Source: Loxodes magnus
Lineage: Eukaryota > Ciliophora > Karyorelictea > Loxodida > Loxodidae
NCBI GenBank assembly: GCA_946699065.1
Contig: CAMPDV010000901.1
Location: forward strand, 62,001 to 126,000
Direction: 5' to 3'
Length of the DNA: 64,000 nucleotides
Under the pieces are notes generated by a model. That model had not been told where the DNA came from. It made no database searches and worked only from the letters and a program-made list of their open reading frames with translations. A program made the position numbers and the translations under genes. Of the stretch, positions 22,008 through 34,355 are shown piece by piece. Position 1 is the stretch's first letter. Each line of letters begins with the position of its first letter.

Positions 22008-22994
22008 ATGTTTGCTTCAAAGTTTCCTCCTTAATAAACCATTATTTGAGTTATTTGCTTTACTATAATAAAGCATAATATTATTTCCTAAAATAGAATT
22101 TTAACATAAGAACAACATGTGTAAGAGAAAGATTTAGATTAGCTATCTATAATTCATAAAATATTGTACAAGTGTTGGGAATAATAGTTTATTTTTACCT
22201 TTCATTTTAATATCGACAATGATAGCTCCAATTTAGCAAAAATAATTCTACTTAGTAAAAAAGATAAAAATACATCATTTAATCTTTATTCTCAAAATCA
22301 GAGTAAAGAAATTAATTTGAAGTAAGATAAATATATTTTTTAATTAAGAGTTGTCAAGATAATCAAAACCTTGCTTACTTATGAATATTTGCAAATAGAT
22401 ATTATAATTGATGATTTCAAAGAGTTTAATAAGCATAGAATTATTAAAAAATATTTATTCTAATAATGCCTTTAAAGAAATGCAGTCATATAAACAGCGA
22501 AAAGATTTGTTGATTTAATAAGAGATATATAAAAAGTTTTCTCTTTAATAATATACGCTAAATACAATAGACGTATAATTTAAGAAACTATTTCAATCTA
22601 AAAAATTAATTACTTATCTTATAACCTTTAATATGAACGGAATCGTCGATATATTAAAACTCAATTCAATAAAGTTTGCTTAAGTAGATAGGAATTTGAT
22701 ACGTTTGAGTACATTTTCAAACGTAATCTTTTTACAGATATTAAAAAAAATTGTAATAAACTTAAAATAATTAATGGAAAATAGTGTAAAAGACTTGTTT
22801 TATATGACTAAAACTATATTAATAAATAATTTACAAAAGATAAGATAATTAAATTAGATAAGTACATAAAATTATTTCATCAATAATATTTAGGAGACCA
22901 TTTAAGATTTTAAGAACTAGAGTAAATAGAAAATAGATTATATTAAAAACCCATAAACAGATCTAATGAGCTTAAAAATTCTTTATCAAGATGA
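22008..22994 (+). CDS. Block B protein, copy 1 (novel family)
   Basis: ATG 22008, start phrase MFASKFPPQQ, TGA stop 22992-22994, 328 codons. The only internal TGA is at 22047-22049 (after TII; the B3 copy has TTA-ATT there), then 315 codons without TGA. Basic, hydrophobic-patterned protein with phrases IDIIIDDFKEFNKHR and LRFQELEQIENRLYQ. No family was recognised. Four copies exist in the window. Copy 2a differs by an exact 15-bp in-frame deletion, which supports selection on the frame. A second conserved ATG frame (MNEIQKLLNL, from 23010, same phase) follows after two TGAs and may be part of the same protein if those are Trp. Confidence 0.55.
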
Positions 22995-24284
22995 GAGTGA
23001 AAGAGAACCATGAATGAAATATAGAAACTTTTAAATTTAGCTTAATTTGCATGGTTAAATGCCAATAATTATACAATTATGTCTCAATATTTAAAATATT
23101 TAAACTCTTATAGTTTATTATTATTACTTATTATTTAAAATTTAAATAGTGAATAAAATTTTTAAATTATTAATTTAAAAAATTAAAATAAATTATTTTA
23201 ATAATTATCATTTATTTTATTAATTTAAGCTAAAATATGAAAATTTTATAATATAATTCTTGATATATATAAATAATAAAAATGATAGGAAAATAAAATT
23301 TAATCATTTAACATTTATAATATTAAAGGATAGTTTTAGTTAAAATATGTTTTTAAATAAAACAAATAAAGTAATTTAATTATAGTTAAATATTTTATGT
23401 AAGTATAATTTTCTTATTATTAGCAAATTAATAATAATGGCTTATATTTAAAATTCTTTAACTAACAATTATAAAATAATTAATTTTACATAATTATAAT
23501 AAGTTTAATTAAATTTTGATATATAAATTAATAATTTATACTTAACTTTAAAATATAATAAAAGTTAGTTAAGATTATTATTATAATTACTTATATTACT
23601 TAGAACTAAAAATTATACATTCATTAAATTTATAATTATTTATAATTCTTTATTAATTTTATTTTATACAGTTATCTCTAAAGATACGTTTAACTATATT
23701 TATTTTTTAATTTACTAAATTATTGTTTTAATTATTGTAGACATTAATTATCAAATGTGAACTTTTATATTTTTATATTTTTATAATCTAGTAATCAAAT
23801 GCTTATTGTTAACCAATTATTTAAAACTCATATCAAAATTATGAAAAGCATCCTCTTTATTAGTTTTAAATTGATACAAAGATAATTAATTCTAGCATAT
23901 AATTATTTAATTATTTTAGATTTTTGATATAGTATTTTTAATATTAATATCTTACTATTATAAAGGATTATTTTTAACTATATTTTGCTATCATTTAGAA
24001 TTTATATTATTAAAGTAATAAAGCTAAGGTTCTCTTTAGTTTACTTAGAACTTAAATTCCTTTTAGATATTTCTTCCTTTATATTATCTATGTTTTATTA
24101 ATTATAGTTAAATAAAGAGTTCTTTAAATGGCTTAATTAGCAATTTAATTAGTTTTTAGAACTTAAATTTTAATATTTATTTATAAAAATAAATGGTATA
24201 AATTAAAGCTATTTAGTAATAATATTTCACTTTAATAAAAGATTTATTGTATGAAACTGTTTATTTAAATTTTAAATTTAAATA
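22995..24284. other. AT-rich spacer of block B
   Basis: Conserved in B2 and B3 with scattered indels. It holds the short MNEIQKLLNL frame near 23010-23110. Otherwise no gene seen. Confidence 0.45.
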
Positions 24285-27140
24285 TTTTTGACATCTATAA
24301 CTGCAAGAATTGCTTACTTCAATAAGACATTAGTAAATGTTTTTAATGTTTTTAATGTTTTTAATATAATCTTGAACTCATCAATTTTTAATTACTCTTG
24401 TTATAGTCTCTCTTTTATGTTTTCCTTTTTTACTTTTTCCATTTCTAATAATTCTAATCTTCTTGATATAAGTTTCTTGTGAAATATTTTTATTTATAAA
24501 TCTAAATATCCCAAATAATAATTTGGAAAGAAGTTTATAAGTCCTTAATCATATATTATAAAGCGTCTTAAGTCATAATACCCAATCTTTTACGATAGTC
24601 AGTCTCTTATATTAGAATAGTATATACATTTAAAAATTTGCTAAATTTTACCATACTCTCCACACATACAGTAGGGATTATCAATAGGATAATGATGATC
24701 TTAAAAATCTTTTCGAAAACTATAAGATTGGGTTCTAAGTTTATATTTACTGATAATTTATTTTCTAAATTTTTTGTTAAATTTAGTGTAAGCAATTACT
24801 AGAAATTGGTTAAGATACGAAATTGTTCAGTATATATTTTAGTTTTTCATTCTCTTAAACTTTTGAGTAGCTGTATTATAGAAATATTATTGTATTTTAT
24901 CTCTTATATATTTAGTAAAAATTTTTTAATTTGTACTAATCTTAGAATTCTACTGATCGATACTATAGAGATCTGATAATTGCTAAACTTGATCATAGCA
25001 TTGAAATCCTTTTTTTCAGTTGGTAACGAAAAGAGAGCCTATTGTCGATGTTGGAAAATCAATATTTTCTTATTTCATTTTATAATAGAATTAAAAAAAC
25101 TTTATTGCCATAATGTGTTTGAAAGATAACCAGTTTAAATCTATGAAACATAACTTATTTATGTGCTTAAAGTGCTTTTCTTGAAATCATTCTTATATTT
25201 GATTCAATTCTATTCAAAACTCAAGTTATTCCTCTCTGAATACCATGGTACTAGTTCTCCTCCATATTCTGCTTTAGGTAAATATAAAAAGTCTGCATAA
25301 AGTTTTAAAATGTCAAGAAATCACATTCTTATATCTTATAAGTTAAAAAAAGCTTTTTTCATTGCACTAAATACTCGAACGCGACTTCTTTACAATGGGA
25401 ATTAAAATTCTTCTTCTAATGTAGCATTACATCTAAATATGTTACTTGTTCCTTTTAAATAATTGGTTAATTAACTAATCATAAATTTAAATTTTATTAT
25501 TTCTAATGTTTCTTTAAAATTTAGATGCATTCAGATTTGATAAATTTGATCTTTAATTGATTTTATGTAAAAATGCTTACTTGCTTCATTTATTAACTCT
25601 TTCATCTACTTTGCAGTTTTGGAAAGAAGAATCAGATTATCTGTTCATCGTCCGCATGCTAAGCTAATTCTCCAACCCTGGCATTTGAATCTCAATTAGG
25701 TACTTTTACTTTCCAAATATCTAATTACTACGTCATAATACAACAATGCTAAAACCAGTCCATGCGAATTTCCTTACATAACTCCATTGTTGTATTATAA
25801 TGTTCTGGTGTTCTTTCCATCTGTTTTAAATGAAGAATTTAGGTTTATGTAAAACAACTCTAAGGCTATTATTATTCCAAGTGGTAGTTTAACTCTCTTA
25901 AGTTAATCAAACAAAAGTCTTCTTTCTATTGAGTCAAACATTTTTTCAACATCTATCAATGTTGCTATCAATTTAGTCTTACTTTTAGCACTTTTCCGAT
26001 AGTTATCAATTATTTGTTATATTATTCAAATTTATTAAGTTGCTTATCTAATTTTCATAAATCCCATTTATGAAGGGTGAATCAAATTTCTCTAATAAAT
26101 CAGATTGTATAGTCTTTTTGTTAAAGCTTTATCATATAGTTTTATAATAATATTAATAAGAGAAACAGGTAGTCAGTTTTTCCAGTCATCTTTGATTCCT
26201 TTTTTAATATTGAAATTATCGCCAATGTATTTAAATTCCTAAGGGATTCTTCCAAATCTTAACATATTATTCAGAAAAGAGTGAAGAATTATTATCAAAT
26301 ATTATCCACAATATTTCAGAAATTCACTTTTTATTCAAGCTGAAACAGCTGCTTTTACATTCGTAATTTCTTTTATAATTTCTTGTATTTCTTGTATGGT
26401 AAAAAGATAAAATCCTAATAAATATGAGAGTTGATAATCTTTAATTTCTTAAATACTATCTTATATTTTATCTATTTTTTAATTACTAAGATTTATTTAT
26501 TATTTAGTTAGATTAGAATGTTTGTTAAAAGTGCAATTCTCCCAGAATCAATGAATTTATTTTTGATTTCTTAATCTTTGTTCATTTAATTAATTTTTTT
26601 AGGGTTTTTAATTTTCTTAGTATTTGAAAATATTTCTTTAGCATCTCCATTTAGAAGTAAAAGTTTCTTTTTTACTTTGTTTTTTCAAAATTTCACAAAT
26701 TAGAATTGAAGTCATTCAGAATGTCGTTTCACTTTTTCATGAATATTAGTTACTTATTAGTTTATTCTTCCAGAAATAATGTATGTACTGAGCTAGCTCT
26801 TTTAAGCCTACATATTTCTTAATAAGATCTCGAGGAAATTTGTTATAACTTGAGTCTGGAATAAAGAATCCTAATGTTTAATCAGCATATTATTAGATGT
26901 TATTTTTGATAAATTCATTTTAAACTTCAAGATTATCTTAATCTATCTAAAAGAATTCTAGATAAGTTTGCAGGAAAGATTCTAAATATTTTTGACGATT
27001 TATTGCATCTTATAACCTATTTATTTTATATTTCCTCAAATTCTTGCACATATTCAATTAATCTCATATAAATTAAGTTTTGTTTTATAAATCAATTTGC
27101 AGGAAAAAATTATCTTTTTAAGCTATAATATCATCTTATC
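24285..27140 (-). pseudogene. Non-LTR retrotransposon ORF2 (end of EN, RT, zinc knuckle), copy 1
   Basis: Reverse transcriptase of a LINE-type element. In minus-strand order: end of the endonuclease region (RLQDAINRQKYLESF), linker GFFIPDSSYNK near 26860, RT motif 1-2 with LPVSLINIIIKLYDKAL (26101-26220), QMGFMKIRQATQQI, motif A LIDVEKMFDS (about 25920-25955), motif B NNGVMQGNSHG (near 25765), motif C HADD (25641-25658, replacing YADD), then CMCGEY zinc knuckle (near 24660) and a charged tail. It is in frame from motif 1 to motif B with TAA/TAG=Gln. A frameshift precedes HADD. TGAs occur at 26173-26175, 26026-26028 and 24599-24601, where Trp is expected. Not an active copy. Confidence 0.8.
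24336..24362. repeat. 9-bp tandem repeat (TTTTTAATG), 3 units
   Basis: Three units in the C-terminal tail of the retrotransposon frame (plus-strand view). Copy 2 near 43085 has two, so the number varies. Confidence 0.7.
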
Positions 27141-28684
27141 ACTGTTTATCTTATAAAAGAATTGTTTTAATAATTAAGTTTTTATCTTTAAATAATCTAG
27201 CAATTTTCAGTTGATATCATACTTTATGAATAAATATAATTACAATCTTTAAAATATTAATAAAATAGATAAATAAACAATAAATAATGACTATTTAATT
27301 AGAAAATGAATATGAAAACATTTTAATTTAATTTCTTGATAAGATATTTTAAATTAAAATAAGTGTTTAATCTTTTAAAAATTATATTTATTAAACCACT
27401 TTAAATATTTTTATGTTTATGAATATTTAGTATCTTAAATTAAAAATTACTATATTATATATTAAAGCAAACATTTATTAAAGGAATGCTTAAATTATAA
27501 ATTATAATTTAGTTGTCTAATAATTTAGAATAAAACAAAAATAGCTCATTATTAAGATCATTTATGAAATTGTGTACTATTAGCATTATCGGCTTAGTAG
27601 AAACTTTGCTTTTTATTATGCTATATATGTTTCTTTTTATATTGTACGAAATATTTCCCATTTTTTATAGATATAATTATAATAGTTATTAACTTACACT
27701 TTGTATATTATTTTAATTATACAAAAGATTAAAGCTTTTAACCTTTTTTGATATAATCAAAACTATATTGATTTCTTAATTATTTACACTTTCATTTTGC
27801 TAATTCTTATTATTTAATATTAGAATATAATTTTATTCTTATTTTAGATGGAATATAAGATAATTTACAAGAAAGTGAAGATTTTTATAATTTTCCATAT
27901 ATTCAAATTATTTATATAGTTTACTAGCAAATGCTTTTTATATGATAAATAATCAATCTATTTTTTAAAAAGCTTTCAACTTTAATAAAATAGCTTCATT
28001 AGAAATTCAAATTTTAAGATTAATAAATAAAATCGATTTTCTATATACATAGTAGATATATTCAAGTTGCTTAAAATCAGAAAGTTTATCTTTAAAGCTT
28101 TTCTTTTAATATTACAGAATGAGAAAAATTTTAAAGAGAAAAAATACTTAATATAGCAATTTTTCTTAAAAAACTTGTTTTCCTCTTCTAAATTAACATC
28201 TTTTCGCAAACTAAAAACAGATAGTTAGTCGTAGTAAGCTCTTTTCAAAACTCTTTTACTAATCTTAAATTTTTAATATTTTTATAATTATTATAATAAA
28301 GCAGAATATTTTTAAACTTGATTAATAAATTTTTGTTTCTATATTTTATATAGTTAGGTTAGATATATTATTTAGATCCTTGTTTAATTCCTTTTTTTGG
28401 ATTCTTTGTAAATTGGCATAAAATTTATTATTACAGATGTATTTACCTCATTTTTTTTATTTGATTGATCATATTTTTATAAAGAGATTTTTTAGCTCTT
28501 TTTAGATTAGTTATTTTTAAAATTCGCAATATCTATTAAAAAGGTAGTTTTAAGCCCTCTTATAGAAAAAAATTTTTAACTAATTTATTTCTTCCTAAAA
28601 TTGTAATTTATTTTTTATATTTACTTCTTAAAAGTTATTTAAAAAACTTTTCAAATCTTTTAAAATTTTATCCCTTTAAGAAAA
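27141..28684. other. AT-rich spacer between RT and block W
   Basis: Conserved at 46556-47840. A 75-codon frame at 27982-28209 (minus) is broken by a one-base deletion in the other copy, so it is not supported as a gene. Confidence 0.5.
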
Positions 28685-28716
28685 GGATTTATCCATCCCG
28701 AAAATCTTTTGAAGCG
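28685..28716 (-). repeat. CACTACCAAAGAT motif, W2 edge copy
   Basis: Shortened, diverged copy at the block B/W junction, corresponding to 16345-16388 and 47843-47886. Confidence 0.6.
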
Positions 28717-29157
28717 AAAAAAGGATAATTTTTTCACGATTTCATGGTTATTTTATTATATCTCCTTTTTTCTTGAGATCCTTTTCATTTAAGTAAATTA
28801 TTATAATATTAAAAATTTTTAAAACAAATTTTTTCATTTACTAGAAAAGATGTTCAAAATTAAAAATTGTATTTTTTCCAAAACATAAACAATAAATTTT
28901 TTTTATAATTTCAAACATAATTAACCTTATCAAAAATATACTTTTAAATAAAAAAGAAAAAAAGTTTTGATGAAATTTTTTCAAAAAATTTTCTTAAAAA
29001 CAAAAATTTTTTTTTATTTTTACAAAAAACCATTTCAACAAAAAAGATTTCCAAATTCTATTTTAATATAAAATTTTTTTTAATTCCTATTTTTTCTCAA
29101 AAATCTTTTATATTTGGAATTTTTTCTTGAAATTTTATTCCTATTTTAAAATTTTTT

Positions 29158-29217
29158 ATCCCGAAATAATTAAATTTATTCCGTCCCAGAAATCTTTGGT
29201 AGTGTAAAACGCTGAGC
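29158..29217 (-). repeat. CACTACCAAAGAT motif, W2 internal copy
   Basis: Close match to 15517-15580 in reverse orientation. Confidence 0.8.
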
Positions 29218-29911
29218 AAAAAAACAAATTTTTTGTTTTCATGAAATTTAAACTCTAAAATCGAAAAAATAATGATAAATAAAAAACTTAATATCAAAAA
29301 ATTTTATAATCCAATCGGAAAAGAAACATATTAAACTTAAATGTTAAAATTTTATAATATCAATAAATAATTAATAATTAATAATAATAATAATTAATAA
29401 TAATTAATAAATAATAATAATCAATCATAAAAAATAAATAATAAAAAAACAAAATTTAATTTAATTTAAAATAAATACTTAATTAAATTTTTTAATTAAT
29501 AATCAAAATTATAAACTTACTTTAACCTTATAAATAATATTTTAACCACTTCACAAAAAAATGAAAATTTATACTCAACTTGAAATTTTTACTAAATCTA
29601 AAAATATATCCATAAAATTTTATAGCATAAATTTAAACTTTAACTTATTTCATTCTTTCATTTAACAAAATTATATTTTAAATATTTTTAAACATTACCA
29701 CTTTAAATCAACATACCTCACTAATTTCTATAACCTATCACTCAACCTTTTTTTTAAACCAATAATATTTAACAATATAACAAATTTTTAATTAATAAAT
29801 TAAAAAACTTCATATAACTAAAAACATTATTAACATTAAACATTCATTTAAATACATAACCAATATCTTATATTTAATCGTAAAATTTAATTAAGTCAAA
29901 TAGCAAGTTAC

Positions 29912-30998
29912 TCAACTCGAAATCCTCCACTTTCTCACAGTATTGTCTCTAGCTCCCGATACCAACCATCTATTATCAACACTCAATGCTATAGAATTTA
30001 TTGCATATTTATGTCCTTATAAAGTCTAGATACACTCTCCTTTATCAAAGTTTCAAATCTTGATTGTTCTGTCATCAGAACCAGAAAAGATAACACTTGA
30101 ATCAACACTTAACTGAATACTTCATACATAACTTGAGTGACCTTGAAGAGTACGAATACACTAACCAGAAGAGAAGTCCCATATCTTAATAGTCCTGTCA
30201 CCAGAACCCGATATTATATACCTATTATCCTTAGACACTATCACCGAATAAACAGAACCTGAATGCCCAGTAAGATTTCGCACAAGCTGACCAGTCTAGA
30301 AATCCCAAATCTTTATAGTGTTATCCCAAGATCCCGATATAATATATCTAGAGTCATAGGAGATTACTACCGATATAACTGTATTAGTATGCTCAGACAA
30401 AGTTCTTTGGAGATCACCATTGAGGAAATTTCAAATCTTTATAGTAGTGTCATCAGATCCTGATATAATATAACTCGAGTCTGGGGAGATTACTACCGAG
30501 TTAACTGAGGAAGTATGCCCCGTTAAAGTTCTTTGAAGAGAACCAGTCTATAAGCTTCAGATCTTGATCGTGTTATCAGCAGATCCTGATACTATATAGC
30601 TAGAGTCAGGGGAGATTACTACCGAGTTAACATAATCAGTATGTCCTGTTATAGTTCTTATGAGAGCACCTGTCTGGAAATTCCAGATCTTTATCGAATA
30701 TTCAGGATATCCTGAACCTGATACAATTCAATTCAGGTCACTTGATATGGCTACCGACTAAACACGTGAAGAGTGACCAGTGAGGACTTAGTCTAAAAAA
30801 TATTAAAGAAATACCTTTACTTTGGTCATAACTGATCTTATTTATTAACTTTTAGTAGCATAAGTTAGGCAGAATTTCATACTTAAAATGAAGTAGAGAT
30901 ATTTTCCCTAGTATGTGGCTTCTCGCTCTTAAGAGTTTTCTTAAAAAAATACTTTTAGTAAATTGCTTTTCTTTTTTCTCCGTTTGTTTTTTCTCCAT
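29912..30998 (-). CDS. Seven-repeat WD40 protein, copy 2
   Basis: Same gene as 13764-14835. The N-terminal exon begins [15 protein letters not shown] (five residues longer than copy 1), then a 22-bp intron with the same sequence, then DQVLTGHSSRVQSVAIS, the cleanest version of the first WD repeat, and six more repeats to TGA 29912-29914. TGAs replace Trp at several WD positions, including 30557-30559 and 30431-30433 (shared with copies 1 and 3). Synonymous changes against copy 1 in exon 1 (for example ATT-TTA versus ATA-CTA for Ile-Leu) support coding. Residues after GH and before the terminal D differ from copy to copy. Confidence 0.7.
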
Positions 30999-32102
30999 TT
31001 TAATTTTATAACTTAATTCAATAAATATTTAATTAAAATAACTCAATTAATTTTACTTACTTAATTTCAATACAATTAAACAATTAAATTATTTATTAAA
31101 CATATTTATAAATATCTTCTAAAACATTGATTTTTCTATTTTTGTCTTAAAAAAAGACAAGATAATAAACTAATAGTGTACAAACTTTTACAATTTTAAT
31201 TATTTTATATCCTTTTACTTTTAAATAAAAGGATAATTTATTATATCAAAAGTTTTATAACGAAGAATTATATCCTTATTATAATAACTTTAATATGCAT
31301 TTATTAGTTACTACTTATTTGTGCTTTAAATCAAAGACTCTTAATAAAAAAACCTTATTTCTTTATAGACCCTTTTAAATGATAAATAAAATATTACAAT
31401 TCTTTTAAATCTACTGTTATTAATTATTATTTTTCACTTACTTTTAATCAAAAAAAATTATTTCTTTAAGCTATTTACTAATTAAAAAAATTAAATAAAA
31501 TAAGTTTCTTATTAATTAGTTTGAATAAATATTAAAAAACATCAAATTATTTAAAACAAAGCATTTTTAGAATTTATAATATAAACTCTTTTAATTGTTC
31601 ACTTTCTTACTATTATTTCATTAAAACTTTTTATTTATAAAGGTCTCTCTTATAATAATAAACTAATATAATTTATTATAATGTTGATTCTAAGCAAAAT
31701 ATATAAATGTAATAAATATAAGTAGTAGAAAGTAAATATTTAAACTAACTATAGGTGTATCACTAATTTTATCTTACAATTATTAAATAGTAATATTTAA
31801 TTTTATTATTAAAATAAGCTTTAATATGTTTAATTATGTCTATTAAATACTTAATATTTTATCCTTTTAGCTTTATTAGTTATTAATTTAATTTCTCTTT
31901 AATTTAGATATTAGATTAGTTATAATTAATACATTTAGATAACTTTCTCTTTTATAGCAAACTAATATTAATTATTTATGTTATTTTTGTAATTATCATT
32001 TCTAATTAATAATACCTAAATTATTCTAGATTATTTAAAGATAAAAACTTTATTCTATTATTATATACAAATCTATATTATATTGCTAACACTACAACTT
32101 TA

Positions 32103-32955
32103 TGATTTCGCGTTCCCATCTGCGATTTTTTTAGATAGTTTTACCTTTCTACATTCCTGTCTGGCTTGGTTATAATTCCATATTCTTTCTCTTATACATA
32201 CTTCCATTTTCGTGCAAAAAAATTTTGTTCAGCACAATTGCTTCTGTTCGCTTTGCTTATCACAAATTCCTTTGTTTCTATTGACACTTCTTACAGTTCT
32301 GATATAACTTTTATTGGTTTTAGAAGCGAAAGCATCTTTTCTGAATCGGAATTAGTCTCATTTGAGGTTAAGCTTAGGGTTTGACGATTATTGAGATCGA
32401 TCCAGTATTTAGCTATTCCATTCTTGATTCTTTTAGAAGTTGAATTTCCTATTCTTATTTAACTACTTAATCATTCAGCTAAGTTGTATTCTTATCCAAA
32501 TGGTATTGGATGTTGAAGAACGCATCCATTTAGCGCTCATAATTAAATATACGATCCCAGTCCATTTAAGTTTTTCTTCTGGCTTAAAATTAAGTTTTTC
32601 GTTCAACTATTTCTACTTTTAAACCTCTTCATTAAATTTCACCACCGTCAATGCAAATTACTCAATGTCAACTTGATCTGAGTTGTATCCAAAGGTTCTT
32701 TCTAGCAATGCAATGCAATCTCCTGCTGATTTCGAGGTCTCTCTTCCTTTTTGGAGTTTATAGAGTTTGTTTCTGTTGTTTACCCGGCTTTGAAAGTTGT
32801 TAGGTTCATTATTAAGTTTTTTTGCTGATAAAAAGGTTGATCTAATTAAAGAAAAGACGTGAGGTTAGAAGAAATGGTATCTCGCATGCTCTCTTCCTTT
32901 TTATCTTTGTAAGAGGTAGTAAAGAAAGCCTATTGGATGTTTAGCATTTTTTTAA
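32103..32955 (-). pseudogene. Block A left gene, unrecognised, frameshifted
   Basis: In the ciliate code the minus strand reads a TGA-free frame from about 32955 to the TGA at 32475-32477 (phrases FNEEVQKQKQLNEKLNFKP, KWMRSSTSNTI), then a second frame to 32103 (WIDLNNRQTLSLTSNET, EMLSLLKPIK...ISELQEVS). Copy 2 (55870-56705) preserves the same peptides, with different frameshifts, and links the halves through a NSTPKRIKNGIAK segment. Higher GC than surroundings. No known domain recognised. Both copies are probably inactive. Confidence 0.45.
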
Positions 32956-33166
32956 TTTCATATAAATAGATGTAATTTATAATTATCTAAGCTAGAAAAA
33001 GCTTAAAATTTTATAAAGTTAATAATTTAAAATAATTTAATTATTAGATTTAACCTTTTTAAATAAAATTTAGTTTTCAAATAAGCTTACTAAATATTAT
33101 TGCTTTTAAGAAAGCATCTTAAACATTTTTTATTTTAAGTTTTGAAAATTAAATTTTATTTTATTT

Positions 33167-33192
33167 TAAATTAAATTAAATTAAATTAAATT
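33167..33192. repeat. ATTAA short tandem repeat
   Basis: Five-base unit repeated about five times. The A2 copy has an interrupted, shorter version. Confidence 0.7.
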
Positions 33193-33339
33193 ATTAAATA
33201 TGTTAATGTAAATAATCTTAAATAGTTTTAGCTTTTAATATTGCTTCAATAAGAGCTTGCAATATTATTAGAATATAAATATTTAAAAGATAGTTTAATT
33301 AAAATTGTTTTTAAAGTTTCTATCTATATAGAGGACAAA

Positions 33340-34353
33340 AAACTCAAACTCTATAGATATATTTCACATTTCAAATGACGTGGATCACCATGCAAAGCAG
33401 CCCCCTAAATTTATGAGAATGATGAAAAACACATAGGATATCCTGCCCCGTTTTCTATTTGCTGCTATATCCTTTCTTTTTCTTGTTGAAGATACCTACT
33501 GTTTGAATAGCTTTTTCTGAAGGAATATACTCGATTTCCTCTTATGTTTCCTCTTATATTTCTTCCTGCTTTTCTTCACTTTCTTCTACATATTTTTGTT
33601 ATGCATCCTGATTTGTTCTTATAGTTTATCCTAATTACATTGCTATAAGACTTGCTTATTCTTTACATGATTTTCTTCTTTTTCTCCAATTCATATCGTA
33701 ATTGTTAAGCTTGGAAGTTTTTTCTTGAAAACCTCATATACTGCGCTATTTTAAAATACTGTTCTTGCAATTATAAATAAAATAAATTTGACTCCTAAAG
33801 GTGGCGTAGGTTTTTCTTCTTTATAACCATCTAATTTTCTCTTATATAACTCGAGCATTTTCTTCAGTTCAATCTTTTGCTAAACTGAAAATAATAATTT
33901 TTCATTCTTTGCTATTTTAAGATGTATGAATTTTATTTGAAAAAGGATATCTTAAGATATGATAAATATTTAACATTTATTTAGTTTTATTTACTTTTTC
34001 TTATTCAGTTTATTAAGTACTAAGAACATTTTAAGTATTTTAGTCTATTTTTAGTGGTATGGGACCATTTTATTATACTAATCTAAGCATTTCCTGTTCA
34101 AACAGCACATCTATTAAACTTACTAGCTCCTAGAATAAATTCGGCAACTCCTGCTTCACTTAAGGAGCTTTTCCCACTTGGACAGATTGCTAAACATAGA
34201 ATAGTAATTCCATTCAAATTTTTACAATTTTACCTTACTAAAAATTAATTCTTCTAAGTAGAATATAAGCTAGACATTCTTCATGGTCTCTAAAATACTG
34301 TTCTGAAGCAATCTAATTCAAAATTTCAACTTATTGTCTTATTTTGCACTGAA
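33340..34353 (-). other. Highly conserved part of block A, coding frame ambiguous
   Basis: Nearly identical to 57035-58050 except for several indels near 34060-34110. The minus strand reads protein-like in more than one frame (an acidic EESEEKQEEIQEETQEE segment near 33570; a YKEEKPTPPLGVKFILF segment near 33800). I could not decide whether this is the 3' part of the 34356-35432 gene or a separate gene. Confidence 0.3.
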
Positions 34354-34355
34354 CT

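Larger units (their letters stand above)
18505..28684 (+). repeat. Block B, copy 1
   Basis: About 10.2 kb repeated at 35640-47840 (with insertions and a 0.9-kb deletion) and 59340-64000 (cut by the window end). Similarity starts at 'gatgtagcattta' and ends at the motif edge of block W. Its contents are non-LTR fragments, the 799-bp invariant segment and the B protein gene. Confidence 0.85.
28690..32095 (-). repeat. Block W, copy 2 (reverse), right end truncated
   Basis: Inverted relative to copy 1. It stops about 290 bp earlier than copy 3 at its right end, where block A begins. With copy 1 it forms a long inverted repeat around 16.4-28.7 kb. Confidence 0.8.

Noticed and set aside
24607..24795. 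62-codon minus-strand frame
   Set aside because: Wrong phase. The adjacent phase carries the CMCGEY zinc knuckle and the IRxWL motif of the retrotransposon.
27982..28209. 75-codon minus-strand frame
   Set aside because: A one-base length change in the other block B copy destroys the frame, and there is no family match.
30263..30463. Plus-strand frame inside the second WD40 gene
   Set aside because: Antisense shadow of the minus-strand WD40 gene.
34130..34200. Minus-strand reading with a PSGKSS phrase, taken briefly for a nucleotide-binding loop
   Set aside because: It needs an unsupported splice. Another frame through the same bases is equally plausible, and no further ATPase motif follows.
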